Origin: Adiantum capillus-veneris
Taxonomy: Eukaryota > Streptophyta > Polypodiopsida > Polypodiales > Pteridaceae
DNA length: 64,000 bases
Assembly: GCA_014529385.2 (NCBI GenBank)
Contig: CM043949.1
Location: 107,729,054 to 107,793,053, forward strand
Direction of reading: 5' to 3'
The position numbers and the translations under genes are program-made. Below, in pieces: positions 11,516-55,382 of this stretch; position 1 is the first letter of the stretch; each line of letters opens with the position of its first letter. The notes under the pieces were generated by a model that saw nothing but the letters and a program-made list of their open reading frames with translations, was not told where the DNA came from and ran no database searches.

Positions 11516-13393
11516 TTCTACAGAGAGAGCGGAATCCAACAGTCAGGCACGTTGGAGATCTACTCGTACATCTCGTGCACCTGAGCGTTTTGAGCTAGGA
11601 TTGGACTACGTGCTAGTCACTGATTGCGGTGAATCCACTTGCTACAAAGAGGCCATTCAAATGGACGATAGTGTGAAGTGGGAAGAGGCTATGCAATCTG
11701 AGTATAACTCGATCTTAGCAAATGACACTTGGGAATTGATAGAGTTACCTGCAGGTAAATAGGCATTGCCATGCAAATGGGAGTACAAGAAAAAGTATAC
11801 CACAGATGATCTCGAGCCTAAGTATAAGGCTATATTGGTTGCTAAAGGGTTCAAGCAAACGAAAAGCGTGGATTTTGGTGAAATCTTTTCTCATGTGGTC
11901 AAGATGACTACATTGCATCCTTTGCTTGGTCTAGTAGTCATTGAGGACATGCAATTGGTCCAAATGGCTGTGAAGACAACGTTTCTTCATGGGGATCTTG
12001 AAGAGGATGTCTACATGAAACAACTAGAAGGTTTTGCGATAAATCCTGAGAAGCCAACACGGACACGACTAGCGTGTAGACTCAAGAAAGCTTTGTATGG
12101 GTTAAAGCAAGGATCAAGGCAATGGTACATCAAGTTTGATAAGTACATTCAGTCCCAAGGTTATGTTTGAAGCCAAGAGGGTCACTACTTGTATACTAGG
12201 AAGTTGAACGATGGTTCCCTCCTCATTTTGATTTTCAACGTGGATGATATGCTCATAGCCGGGAAGTCAAAAGATGAGATTGCACTTCTCAAGGATGCCT
12301 TAAGCAAGCAATTTGCTATGAAAGATTTGGGCAATGCACATCAATTTCTTGGTATGCGTATCAAGAGGGATCGCAAACGTGGTATACTTGAACTTTCGCA
12401 GGAAGAGTATGTTTACAAGGTCTTGCAACGTTTTAATATGCAAGGGGGGAAGCATTGAGTACCCCAATGGATGCATACGAAAAACTTAGTAAGCATGATT
12501 TTCCCAAATCGGATGCTGAAAAGGTAGAGATGGCAAAGGTGTCGTATTCTTCGAAAGTTGGCAGTCTCATGTTCGCCATGGTTAGCACACGACCAGACAT
12601 TGCATATGCAGTGGGCACGGTCAGCAGGTTTATGGAAAATCTAGGCACAAAGCATTGTGAAGCAATGAAGCACATCTTGAGTTACGTCAAGGGCTCAATT
12701 TGCAAGGCTTACGCTTTGGGAACAGTGCTGCATCCATAGTTGGATACAGTGATTCAGATTATACGCGTTGTGTGGAAACTAGGCGATCCACATTTGGTTA
12801 TGTTTTCTTGTTCGCTGGAGCGACAGTTTCTTGAAGATCATGTATCCAGAATTGCACTTCGTCTTCCACCACTAAGACAGAGTATGTTGCAATTTCTAGT
12901 TTCAGTAAGGAATCTATGTGGTTATCTCGTCTAGTGGGAGACCTCGCTATACACCAGACTCTAGTGCTACATTGTGACAGTCAGAGTGTGACTACATTAG
13001 CAAAGAATTTCGTGTTTCACTCCAAGTCAAAACACATAGAGGCCAAATATCATATGGTGCATGATATTTTGGCTAGCAAACGCATTGAGTTAGTCAAAGC
13101 TCACACAGATAAAAACCCAGCGGATGCTCTAACAAACAGCTTAGCTTCAGAGTGATTCTCACATTGCATAGAGATGATGGGCATAGGGTGAAGCTATGGT
13201 CACGATTCACGTTTTGTACATTTGTACATAATAGCCCCTACATTCTTTAGCCACTTGGGCCACGCTGGCCTTCAAGTGGGAGATTGTTAGGTTTCAGGCC
13301 CTATGGAAAGTTAACACAATGGTTTTGTATCAATTCAATGTAGAGATTAAGTTTTCATTAGTTATTTTTGGTATATTTCCCTCCAATATACTA
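11515..13393 (+). mobile_element. Copia element J, 5'-truncated, with start of 3' LTR
   Basis: Only the second half of a Copia pol remains (see 11560-13155). It is followed by a typical Copia end: the polypurine-like AAGTGGGAGAT and then TGTTAGG starting an LTR at 13285. LTR-like sequence runs to about 13393, where receptor-kinase-like sequence begins, so the LTR looks truncated. No 5' LTR, PBS or integrase was found. Its sequence differs from the complete Copia at 2.3-7.3 kb, so it is another family. Confidence 0.75.
11560..13155 (+). pseudogene. Copia J reverse transcriptase and RNase H relic
   Basis: The pre-RT segment (WEEAMQSEYNSILANDTWELIELP) is followed by a TAG at 11759, then RT from 11766 to 12170 with ILVAKGFKQ, TTFLHGDLEEDVYMKQ and ALYGLKQGSRQWY. 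A stop at 12168 and a short gap precede the catalytic region at 12189-12458, where the usual YVDD reads FNVDD. The RT tail (STRPDIAYAVGTVSRFM) is at 12455-12739, and the RNase H end (LHCDSQSVTTLAKN ... SKHIEAKYH) at 12916-13155. Each block lies in a different frame or is cut by stops. Confidence 0.88.
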
Positions 13394-15125
13394 ATTGGTG
13401 GTGGGTGCCATCCTTGCTAGTTTTATGGATCTCACAACCATATTGGACCTCTCCTGTAACAAGCTTGAAAGAGGCCTTTGGCTACTTGATAATTTCTCCT
13501 TCATGGTTCCAATCAATGTGTCTAACAATTGCTTCACGCACCCAATCCCTTCAGGTGGGAAGCTCAACGTTATTTTTTTCAGCACGTGTTAAACGCATCC
13601 CATATCTATGTGGTGAACCCCCGCCGCCTTGTGCCAATGTATCAAAAGATAACATGATATCTGAGAAATGCATTGGAAATGGTGCATCAATCATAATCAA
13701 TTTATTGTGCTACCATAGGCCAACATCATTGTTATGGGAATTCTCATAGCTCTTGCACTCATGTGTATGTTGATAGTGTGGGATATCATGTAGAGGGTTA
13801 AGAAGGGACAACTAGATATGGATGATGTGCTAAGAAATGTTCATGTTGAGGGCTAAGAAGGGACAGCTAGACGTTGATGTGTGCTTCATCTGTCATCATG
13901 CCTTGGAAATAAAAATTGGGACATAGGAGGGGAGAGGGAGCCCCTCAGCATCAGTGTGGCAACCTGTGAAAAACGTTGATCAGGGGCATTTGGAAATCTA
14001 GCTAACAGAGCGTCCTCAATGTAGCGTGCGTAGGGAGCTTTGGAAAGGTGTAAAAATCTGAGTTAAAAGAGGGGTCTACAGTTTCCATCAAGAAGCTACT
14101 GCAATTAAGCTATCAAGGAGACAAAGAGTTCACAACACAATTGGAAACTCTAGGAAATATTTAGCATAGAAACTTGGTTCCCTTGTTAGGCTATTGCAAG
14201 TGAGAGAAGAGAAGTTGCTAGTGTATGAGTACATGGAAGGTGGAAGCTTACATGATAATATGCATGGAAATGAGGGGATAAAACAAATGTTGACATGGCA
14301 ACACAAGAAGAAAATTGTGTGTGAGGCAACTCGAGGGTTGTTCTTGGGATGTGCACCTTGTAGACATGTAGGTGTATCATGTGCACTCAACAACAGGGTA
14401 TGGGATATTCGTATCAGTTATTACAAATTTACACTTACAGGAGGGGCATTTAATTTCAACTTTCAAAAAAATTTATAGAATTTTGAATAAAGATGGGTAG
14501 TTTTATTCCAATCCACAAAATGTACAAAGGGTTTTTTTCATTAGGCTCTGATTGCACATGATATAGAGGATTTTGAAAGGTGCACCCTTCAATGGGCTAT
14601 GCTTTGTACATCAAGAGTGGCTACCCCATATAATCCACAGGGACATAAAGAACATCAATGTGTTCCTTAAATATTGAGGCTAGAGTATCTCTTTGGCATG
14701 GCAAGGCTAATAAGTGCACTGGGCACTCACTCACGTGCGTACATTGGTAGGGCACTTGGCTATGTGCCCACTGGACACTCACTTGAATGCGAGCAGATTA
14801 GCAAGGGCACTTGGCTATGTGCCTCCAGATTACTATCAAAGATTTAGGTGCACTTTCAAACGGGACATCTACTCATTTTTGGTGACCTTGCTAGAGCTCT
14901 TCACTAGGAAGTGACCTGCAGACAAGTGACACAGATTTGGTAGGATGTGTAAGGTAGCTTGTGAATGAGAGGCATATGTGGCTTGTGCAAGCAGATTGTG
15001 GGGGCAATCAATCTGAATTCATGCAATATTTGTAGATTACATGCTTCCAAGTGACCCACAATGTGATTGGTAGTCTTTATGCTCAAGGGAGTTATTGTTA
15101 CAATGTGATGATCATGAAGGAGGTA
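13394..15125 (+). pseudogene. LRR receptor-like kinase pseudogene, BRI1/BRL-like
   Basis: Fragments appear in the order of a plant LRR receptor kinase. The last leucine-rich repeat and juxtamembrane cap are at 13430-13625 (ILDLSCNKLE, INVSNNCFTHPIPSGGKL, then after a frameshift YLCGEPPPPC). The kinase N-lobe is at 14060-14340 ([42 protein letters not shown]). The activation-segment to subdomain IX region is at 14790-14910 ([30 protein letters not shown]). A weak C-lobe tail (EFMQYL) is near 15025. The P-P-E/D-Y-Y-Q-x-F-R-C pattern is characteristic of the BRI1/BRL group. Transmembrane, P-loop and HRD regions are absent or unreadable, and several stops occur. Confidence 0.78.
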
Positions 15126-15308
15126 ACCCTAGAGGAATTTAAATATACATCTAGCTTGTTGGTGCTTAATTTTCAAAATAAGGGCATGGTGATGAGCACT
15201 CCTGCTACTAAAACATTTGGTAGTTGTAAAAATTGAAGCATTAATATTTGGTTCAACGAGCTATCATATACGTTTATACGATGCATGATTTGTTATTTGG
15301 TTTTCAAG

Positions 15309-15525
15309 CCATAAGTTGGTTAATATGGTATACCCATGTAGGCACTTGCAAAATAGAGATCAGAACTCATCACCATTCTTTTGCCGAGGACTTTGCTTTC
15401 TTTTGCCAAAAACTCATCACCATATTAACCAACCATAAGCCCATTAATATGGTCTACCCATGTAGGCACTTGCAAAATAGAGATAAAAAAACTCAACACC
15501 ATTGTTTTGCCAAAGACTTTGCTTT
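15309..15525. repeat. Tandem duplication, period 124 bp, with 15-bp inverted repeat
   Basis: The block from 15309 (CCATAAGTTGG... to ...GACTTTGCTTTC) recurs from 15433 with moderate divergence. Inside, GTTGGTTAATATGGT at 15315-15329 is the exact reverse complement of 15419-15433, which brackets the first unit. Confidence 0.75.
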
Positions 15526-15529
15526 CTAA

Positions 15530-16343
15530 AGGAATCCTACCAACCTATTCAATTGTACATGCTCGCGACATGATACTTGATCTAGAACTCCATAAACTCC
15601 AATAGAGAACATCAAATATATATTATTTTCTCATTTACCTTGAATCAACCAAACATCAACCGATGTGTTGCTTTATCATCTCATCGATCCTTGTTTTCCT
15701 TGTACAAAATAGTTTTGCGAGAAAAAGAAACTCTAATCTCAGTGTAAATCTTTTTGGTAAATCTAGCTTACATTAGTGTGTTTTTTTCATTGGCAAGCCT
15801 CATGATTTTATCACTTGTCTTTTTGCCCTACCCCAAAGGGGTGAGGCTTTAGTGATGCCTCCCCTTTTTCCTAATGAAAAAGAAGTTACTTTTTAAAAAT
15901 GCTCAATTTTTCATTGATTGGAAGAGATAGAGAATATTCATTACAAAGAAGAGCAAATATATATTCACATTTGTACTCAATTATGGAATAGATATAGTCG
16001 TGGCTTGAATTTGTGAGAAGCCAAATAAAAGGTACATCTAACGCTTCATTTTCTTTAAATTCCCTCTCCTAATGCCCTTTCACTACCTACATGACTCTAT
16101 CGTGCAACACGACTGCACCACCAGTTCTTGGAGCTCCCTCTATTGCAACCCAATCCCCACTTCATCAATAGCCATCAATACATTTGCTGAGAGCTGCTTA
16201 CGCACCATTGGGTAAAATGTCCATGGCGATGATGAACTAGCTTCTAGCCTAGCAAGCCCAACATCACAATTTGTGTGCTCAAAGAAACTTTCATTTTTAT
16301 CATCTTTAGATACGAATCATTAAGTACAGAGGGTTCGACACCT
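15530..16343. other. Unassigned AT-rich DNA
   Basis: No gene, LTR or motif was recognised. Open frames are short. Confidence 0.5.
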
Positions 16344-16346
16344 TGT

Positions 16347-16428
<82 letters not shown>
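16344..16428. repeat. (TG)n(GA)n compound microsatellite
   Basis: TG units at about 16344-16370 pass directly into GA units to 16428. Confidence 0.95.
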
Positions 16429-16431
<3 letters not shown>

Positions 16432-17753
16432 GGCTTTGTGAGGTTAATCATAGAAGTAGAGTTTTGAGAGCCCATTATCCGCCCCTAAAAAAAAGGAAAT
16501 TTGCACACTTGGGCATAATTACCATGATACATGTATGAAGAATTGTATGTGCATCATCAGAGATGGGCCGCCATACCCATTGCCTACATCAAGAGCCTCA
16601 GTAGGGCAACATGAAGAGGAAGGAGAGAGAAAACTGAGAGAGAGAGTATGCTATTAAAAGAATGTCAACCACTCATTTTATAGCTTATTACAGAATATCA
16701 TGAGTGCCAACAAAAAGTAACACTTAAATATCTAATATCTATGAGTGACGCTCCCTCCATCTCCAATGAAGTGGTTGTCTGCGACGACAAAAAGACTATC
16801 AAAGAAAGTCCACACCTCACCACAAAAAGACTATCAAAGAAAGTCCAGACCTCACAAACACACACAAACTACTACAAAATAAAAGAATGGATAAAAAGTA
16901 AACATGTCTCTTATCTAGTGGATTAGTAGATTAAAGTTTTCCTCACCATCCACATGTACAATTGCATTCATCTTTCTAACCATATCTTAGCAAAAAACTA
17001 TCTCTTGATAGCACGTTTTGTAGTCCTATATATCTTCTTTGTGAGTGACAATTTGGACTCTAGCTCAAACTATCTCATGCAACCATCATGTTGTGGGTAT
17101 AAAGCAGTTACATTTCCACTAGCAACCAAAAATGCTACATTACATAAATTGGCCACATGCCCCAACCTTATTGCAAAGCATTGTTTTCATTGAAGTAGAG
17201 GCTAGGGATAGTTTAAAAGAAAAAGTTTGTTATAAATTTTAAAATCAAGCCTTAGCCAAAACTCACATAGTTTTCCTCAACATATGAGTAAACACAATGG
17301 CAGAGTCGTAGAGTCTCGAGATGATGTGGAGATCGCAGTCAGACATGATCGCCACGATGATGGAGATTGCGGTATACATGATCATCACAAGAGAGGGCAT
17401 GAAGGATGAAAAGACATGACATAAAGGAAGAATACATGAAGGATAATAGCCTCAGGGATGGTGATCACAAGCCTACTCATAGAAAGTATAATGATCGCAA
17501 TAGAGACAATGGATGAATGCAGAGGCCAAAGCAAGAGGGATTGAGATGATAGAAATTGTAGCCCTTCAAAAGGGGATCAACCACAAGAACTTGAGTTGTT
17601 TAGATAAGGAATGTAGAAGTGAAGGGAGGGAGGCACCGAGGTTGAGGGAGTTCGCCCACATTTCAAGGTGAGCTGCTTCATGCTAGAGGTAGAGCCGAGG
17701 AGTCTTGAGGAATCGAGAAGTCCGCCTGCAGCTCTCGAGTGCATTGTCGAGTG
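16429..17753. other. Unassigned DNA with a 35-bp duplication
   Basis: The only structure seen is a direct tandem duplication at 16787-16855 with a period of 35 bp (each copy starts ACAAAAAGACTATC). No gene was recognised. Confidence 0.55.
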
Positions 17754-17769
17754 CCCCCCCCCCCCCCCT

Positions 17770-17800
<31 letters not shown>
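17754..17800. repeat. Poly-C and (TC)n tract
   Basis: A run of about 14 C is followed by TC dinucleotides and a short TG run. Confidence 0.9.
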
Positions 17801-17801
<1 letters not shown>

Positions 17802-18384
17802 GTGCTGCCAACTGGACAACTGTCATGGACTGTTGTCAATACCTACCACCTTAGAGAAGCTTGCTTGGAGAGGCTAGCTCTTGTGATTGCATACATATGG
17901 AGCCACGTGGAGGAAACACAAGCCTTTTTAATATATAGTATAGATATAGATGCTTAGTTTTAAACCTTCTTATAAATAATGAATAAAAGAGCTCCCTTTA
18001 GTCTTGAGGGTGCATATTTCGTGGAAAAAGGGACTCATGAGTCATTTATTCTAGTTGGCCATTTATAGGCAAGCTTCATGATTTCATCACTTGTTTAAGC
18101 CACTAAAAATAGAACTCTAAATTGTTAAAAGTAATTTTCATTAGAAAAAAAGTAAGTGCTCTAGAAGCTAAGTCGGTGGGATCAATGGCGAAGAAGTCCG
18201 AACACAAAACCAAAGGCGCACACAAACGTCGGATGCGAAAAAGTAAACAAGGACAGAAAAGATAAACAAGTGCATGAGGGGGGGATAAACAACAACCAAC
18301 TTTATAAGAATGTGAGTTCGCATGGGTGTCATTGGTCAACAAGCCACATGCGCCTGCGTGGTTAGTTCACCAAGCTTCCATCCC
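17801..18384. other. Intergenic DNA upstream of NAA20
   Basis: No gene was recognised. It lies between the poly-C/(TC)n tract and the MITE that precedes NAA20. Confidence 0.5.
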
Positions 18385-18387
18385 TTA

Positions 18388-18646
18388 GGCTGGGTTCAGA
18401 CTGAACCGACTGAAGAAAGCCGCCTTCCAAAATCTTCCGTCGCCTAGTGTGAACAATGTGGAGGAGGAAAAGTGAAAAAGTGAAAGGCACTGAGAGAGGC
18501 CATGAACTCTTCCGAGGGGGGGGGGGGTCGGAAGAAAAATGGAGGGCCCGACGGAAGAGTGCCTCAAACTCCAACCACTTAAATTTCGCCATGGAGGAAC
18601 GACGCCCCTTTCCATTTTTCTTCCGCCGCCTAGTCTGAACCCACCC
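18388..18646. mobile_element. Harbinger/Tourist-like MITE, 259 bp
   Basis: The ends are GGCTGGGTTCAGACT (left) and the reverse complement of GGGTGGGTTCAGACT (right), flanked by TTA at 18385-18387 and 18647-18649. A TTA duplication with GGG/C-type inverted ends is the PIF/Harbinger pattern. A subterminal block (TCTTCCGTCGCCTAG) is repeated near the right end. There is no coding capacity. It ends 280 bp before the NAA20 start codon, so it may sit in the promoter. Confidence 0.75.
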
Positions 18647-18649
18647 TTA

Positions 18650-18926
18650 GGTGGTGGGTGCAAATCTTCGACCGACACTCGCAGTTTACTGTTTCCTGTG
18701 CCGTTCCCCCGCCTCAAGATCTCTGCGCTTCAACTCCGACCGCGATCCCGCCGCCTTGTCATTAAGACCCCGTGTTTAAGGAGGGCCCAAATCATCTAAC
18801 GGCACACGCTTCTCGCGTTTATCTTTTCGGCTTCATTTAAGTGTTTAGTCGCAAGGGTGGGTTATTCTCTGAAATCGCCGAGCCATCTTCACTGCGCCCA
18901 TCCCTGCACAAACGTGAGACGACAGG
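18650..18926 (+). promoter_or_regulatory. NAA20: NAA20 proximal promoter and 5' UTR region
   Basis: This is the non-repetitive, GC-richer stretch between the MITE and the NAA20 ATG. No convincing TATA box is visible close to the start, which fits a broadly expressed gene. The transcription start cannot be placed from sequence. Confidence 0.4.
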
Positions 18927-50960
<32,034 letters not shown>

Positions 50961-52399
50961 ATTGGACTAGGTCAAATCGCTAGAGTGCTGTACACAACCG
51001 CAACATGGAAAAGAAATGGGCAACAGCCTTCAGGATGTCTGTTGCTGTCTTGAATTGAGCTGGTTCCCAAATATTGTCAAGACAAAAGGAGAATGGGATG
51101 GTCGAGAGGCTTTGACTCTTAAGCAAAAGTTATTGACCTGGCTTTACACAGAAATTTCTCTTCTAAACTAAATGACATGGGCTTCTGCCCTCAGCCATCG
51201 AGAAGCACTTATTGGAACATCATGTATTAAAAGTACGATTTTGTTCGTTGGCCCTCTTCATTTTGGTCGTTCTAAGCTTTTAGTCAGTCTATTTTTGTCA
51301 TTCACAGTCTAATGTCGACGAAGCTTTTAAATTTACCAGTTCTAGCGCAAATGCTTCTGGTTATATGCTAAAAGTCTTAGTATTGATGTTCTGCTCCTTA
51401 TGGGAATATCCTTCAATTGTGTCAGATAAGAGTGTTCAGGAAATTATACAATTAGGCAAAGTTTCAAGGCTCTGCATGAATTTTGAACATTTGAAATATA
51501 AGGCTTTGACTCCACAATTTTTACCTGTACCCTTGATCAATTAGCCATGAGAATGAAAGGTATATAGCAAGTAATTTTTTTTAGAGGCAATAAATTATCA
51601 ATGTCTTGTACTTTGGGTTAGTGAAATGCCCAACCGTCGTCTCCTCTGTGTATTGTTACAAGTCTTGAACTGTTCATTGTTGTACATAATAAACTTTCCT
51701 CGTGGATTTATCTGGTATAAAGAGAAAATTATGGGGAGTCTATTGAATAAAAAAGACGTGTGTCTAGAATGGGGTCTGTTAAGCAATGGACCATGCATAG
51801 GGAATGACAAGGTTTAAACCGAAGGCAAAACCAACACAACAAATAGGGAACAACATATTGGAGGGATGGCTATTGCATGTGCAACATTAAGGTGGTGTCG
51901 AAACATCTTGCACCATGGAATGGGGTGAGGCAGTGGGCACGTGGATGACTTGTGCATCTCGATATAAGAAGATGCCTTGTGTTAGAAACACATACCCATA
52001 CATAAAGATAACGGCGGTAGTTGCATTTGCAAATGCTAGGCAGTAGGTGCATTAGCAAACTCTAGATGGTGGTGCAACATCTCTCACAATGTTAGGGTCA
52101 GAGTGGGGGATGCTTGTATGGCCATATTCTTTTGAATCCATTGAGGCTATTGGTGATATTATGAGGTTGCCAGAATTGCATTAAAGGGCCCATGCACCTA
52201 TCAATCTTGGGATTAAATTATGGTGTGGGCGTTGGAGATAATGGTACTCGGATTCAGAATAATATTCAACACTCCATAGTGTAATGTAAAAGGGCATAAT
52301 GCCTCTAATGATATGGGAACTATCAACAGTAGTTAATTGCTAAGCAATTGAATTTCCGTTTGTGTAAGAGCATAAAATGCATCATAGAGGAGATGAACT
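50961..52399 (+). other. NAA20 3' UTR and downstream DNA
   Basis: The 3' UTR cannot be delimited; AATAAA-like signals occur near 51587 (CAATAAATT). No further gene was recognised. Confidence 0.45.
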
Positions 52400-52600
52400 T
52401 TTCTGTGAGCTCTATGATACCACTTCATGCATCGATTTAAGCGATTTGATATCTGATGTGGCTGTTAGATTCTCCAAATGGCATATGCTCCATTTTCTAT
52501 TGTCGATAGTCGATAGCCCACAGGGACCGTTATCTCTGGTTAATGTGTATGTCCCAAATGAGGATGTTGATACTTGTTCACTATATGGTATAAGCTGACA
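52400..52600 (+). pseudogene. LINE endonuclease scrap
   Basis: Forward translation near 52495-52565 gives LSIVDSPQGPLSLVNVYVPNE. This resembles the conserved strand of plant L1-type LINE endonucleases (typically PLSLVNVYAPN). No RT or poly-A tail was found nearby. Confidence 0.5.
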
Positions 52601-53782
52601 TTCTGTCCCTTTGTAGAATGATTTGTAAAAGTACTCAACTTTGGATAATCTCTCCTTCCTTGGATAGTTCTCAGAAAATGCTGTTGTACTTGACGATGGA
52701 CTTCCATCTTTTATGCTACCAATAGTGGAGAGATATCAGAAGACAAAGTTGCAGATCACACATAGTAAAGTGAGAAAAGAATTAGAGGACTGGGATAAGG
52801 CCATTCATTTTTCCAGTAGTTTTGCTTTTGGAGCAATTTAATTGGTCACTTCCTGTGCGTATTGTTGGGTGTAAGAAGCCCATAGTGGTCAATGATATGC
52901 TCTTAAAAAATTGTTTTTTTACAGTTCAATGAAGCATTTGATGTATACGTTAAGAATAAATTTGGCAACCCTCTTCAATAAATGCATGCATTGATGCTTT
53001 GGATCTAAGACAAGGGAAGAGGAAAGATTAGGTGCTTGGGAAAAGTCAAGGTCAACCGAAAACACCCAATTTGGAAACACCCCACATGATAGCCTAAACT
53101 TGGAAAGAGAAAGTACAAATCATGTTAGTAGGGTTAGTGTTTACCAAATAAATGCATATCCATGTTTTCGTCCACAAATGTAGAAGACGATCACAAAGCC
53201 CACTAACATTTTGAAAAAGGAAGGGAAAGCGTAGGCTTGCCATCTCCAATCAAACATTTCTCATGATCTCCTTGAAAATAGAAACTCCGACCCTTTTCAT
53301 CTACTACTATGGGTGCGACCTTGTGCAATGCTTCACCCCTCTTGCCCCCACTAACTCGTGGTGCAACGTGGCTCTTACTTGGTTCTTCAATACACAAGCA
53401 AGATGAGAGCTACATTCGAGACTACTTTTCCTCTCGTGTTGTTTATTTTGGTCGTGGTAACTAATTCTTTTTCTCACGCTTGTTAACTCTAGAGGAAAGA
53501 GAAAATGTCTGAACCCCAAGAAGAATTTCCATGCAAGCCACATCTCAAAAAACACCCAAGCCAGTTTGACAAAAATGGCTCATTCTAAGGAGACTTGAGA
53601 TGCTCATGACAATAAGTACATCACAGATGGCTCTACACTCACAATTAGTACATCACAAAAGGCTCTTTGCATCAATAGTAGCCATGACTCATACCTCCAT
53701 CTCTAAGCAAGATGGTAACCACCCAAAACCACCAACATTACCAAGAAAAGGTTACAAATAACAAAGGGCCAGGATTCCTTCA
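52601..53782. other. Unassigned DNA between the two genes
   Basis: Convergent 3' flanks of NAA20 and the 53783-54745 ORF. Short open frames lack motifs. Confidence 0.45.
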
Positions 53783-54745
53783 TTAGGGAAGGTTCATCAG
53801 ATAATTGTAGAACCTCCCAACTGGATTGTACATAATCATCTGAAGGAAGGCCAAGTTAAAGGCAGTCACCGTCCACAATGGTGGAGAGCCTAGTAGAAAG
53901 GGCTTCCTCTTTCTTGCTTTTCTATAATATGCTTTCCTTGCCTCTTCAGATTCAAATCTCTCACGCGGCCACTCGAGACCTTTGGCCAGGAAAGGAGCTC
54001 GAGGTTCATACCAGGGCAATCTGTTCGCCAGCGAGGTCGTGGGGTGACGGCGCAGCCATGTTTTGTGAAGGAACATATCAATGGTATATCGCACATCATT
54101 AAGGTCAAGAAGAGGGGTAGCGGGCTGACGATGAGAGCCAAAATGGTAATAATAATCAGAATGCAGCTGCACACGGTCTCGCACATACCCATCATGTGTG
54201 CGATCCGGAGTATAACCCTCTCGGAAGTTATCTTGCACATACCCATATTTTTGTTCTGCAAATGGATGCGATGAGATCTCACCATGACCTTCGCTGGCCT
54301 GTGAAGATGAAAGATGGACATAGCCACCATCTGAACCTGAAAAGCCCATGGTGCCGATACCAAATACACCTGTATGAATCTGCCTTGTGCTGCCGTGCTC
54401 AATCTCGGGCTTGCGAGGTCCAAACTTGGAGCGAAAGAAAGCACGCACATCCTCAATATCTAGCAGGGGCTTGGGCGCAGGCCCCTTACCGCCATTGAAA
54501 CAAAAGGAGGGCACCTGCACCAAAGGAGATGAAGGGCTGGAGTTGTGAAGAGGAAGAATGCTGTCTTGTATATGCGACGGTAGCTTCACACTCCGAAAGG
54601 CGATGCTGTGGTTGAGTTGTTGTAGAGGCAAGGATGACTCCGCATTTTCAAAGGCGCGAGTGTTGTGGTTGCGTTGTGCTGCCTCTTGGTTCTGAGAGCC
54701 ATCCATGGGGTTGGGATCACATCGTCTCTTTGGCACTGCTAACAT
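53783..54745 (-). CDS. Unknown protein, 320 residues, intronless candidate gene
   Basis: This uninterrupted minus-strand frame starts at ATG 54745 (MLAVPKRRCDPNPMDG); an alternative ATG is at 54706 (MDGSQNQ). The frame is open further upstream only through the (GA)n tract, which would give an Arg-Glu run without an ATG. I do not recognise the family. A Leu-Leu-Asp motif occurs twice: PLLDIEDVR (93-101) and PLLDLNDVR (211-219). Residues 167-190 repeat GY-x-D-type segments (KYGYVQD, REGYTPD, HDGYVRD). A basic stretch (YYRKARKRK, 273-281) precedes a hydrophobic C-terminal stretch with WTVTAFNLAFLQMIMYNPVG (291-310). No transposase or gag motif is seen. It faces NAA20 tail-to-tail. Length, codon-like composition and internal motif repetition favour a real gene, but this is inference. 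Confidence 0.6.
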   Translation of the reverse strand: MLAVPKRRCDPNPMDGSQNQEAAQRNHNTRAFENAESSLPLQQLNHSIAFRSVKLPSHIQDSILPLHNSSPSSPLVQVPSFCFNGGKGPAPKPLLDIEDVRAFFRSKFGPRKPEIEHGSTRQIHTGVFGIGTMGFSGSDGGYVHLSSSQASEGHGEISSHPFAEQKYGYVQDNFREGYTPDRTHDGYVRDRVQLHSDYYYHFGSHRQPATPLLDLNDVRYTIDMFLHKTWLRRHPTTSLANRLPWYEPRAPFLAKGLEWPRERFESEEARKAYYRKARKRKPFLLGSPPLWTVTAFNLAFLQMIMYNPVGRFYNYLMNLP

Positions 54746-54750
54746 GCACG

Positions 54751-54783
54751 CGCACACTCTCGATTGTTCCTGAATCCTGGGAT

Positions 54784-54834
<51 letters not shown>

Positions 54835-54848
54835 CGGGGGGCACAAAA

Positions 54849-54896
<48 letters not shown>

Positions 54897-55041
54897 GTGG
54901 CACTCACCTCAATGGTGGGGGCACTGGCCGCTTTGGACTAGGCATCCTTTTAAGATAGAACTGTTTTTAGTGGGTGCCAAGCCTCGTCACTAATTGACAC
55001 CTTCATTTCGCACACTCTCGATTGTTCCTGAATCCTGGGAT

Positions 55042-55082
<41 letters not shown>

Positions 55083-55102
55083 CCCCCCCGGGGAGCACAA
55101 AA

Positions 55103-55152
<50 letters not shown>

Positions 55153-55332
55153 ATATGGCACTCACCTCAATGGTGGGGGCACTGGCCGCTTTGGACTAGG
55201 CATGCTTTTAAGATAGAACTGTTTTTAGTGGGTGCCAAGCCTCGTCACTAATTGACACCTTCATTTCGCACACTCTCGATTGTTCCTGAATCCTGGGATA
55301 AAACTCTCTCTCTCTCCCCGGGGAGCACAAAA

Positions 55333-55382
<50 letters not shown>

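Noticed and set aside
15309-15525. CRISPR-like repeat array
   Set aside because: Only two diverged units with no spacer structure, in plant nuclear DNA; a local tandem duplication.
54746-54844. Upstream extension of the 53783-54745 ORF into an Arg-Glu run
   Set aside because: The frame is open through a (GA)n tract but has no ATG there; the first in-frame ATG is at 54745.
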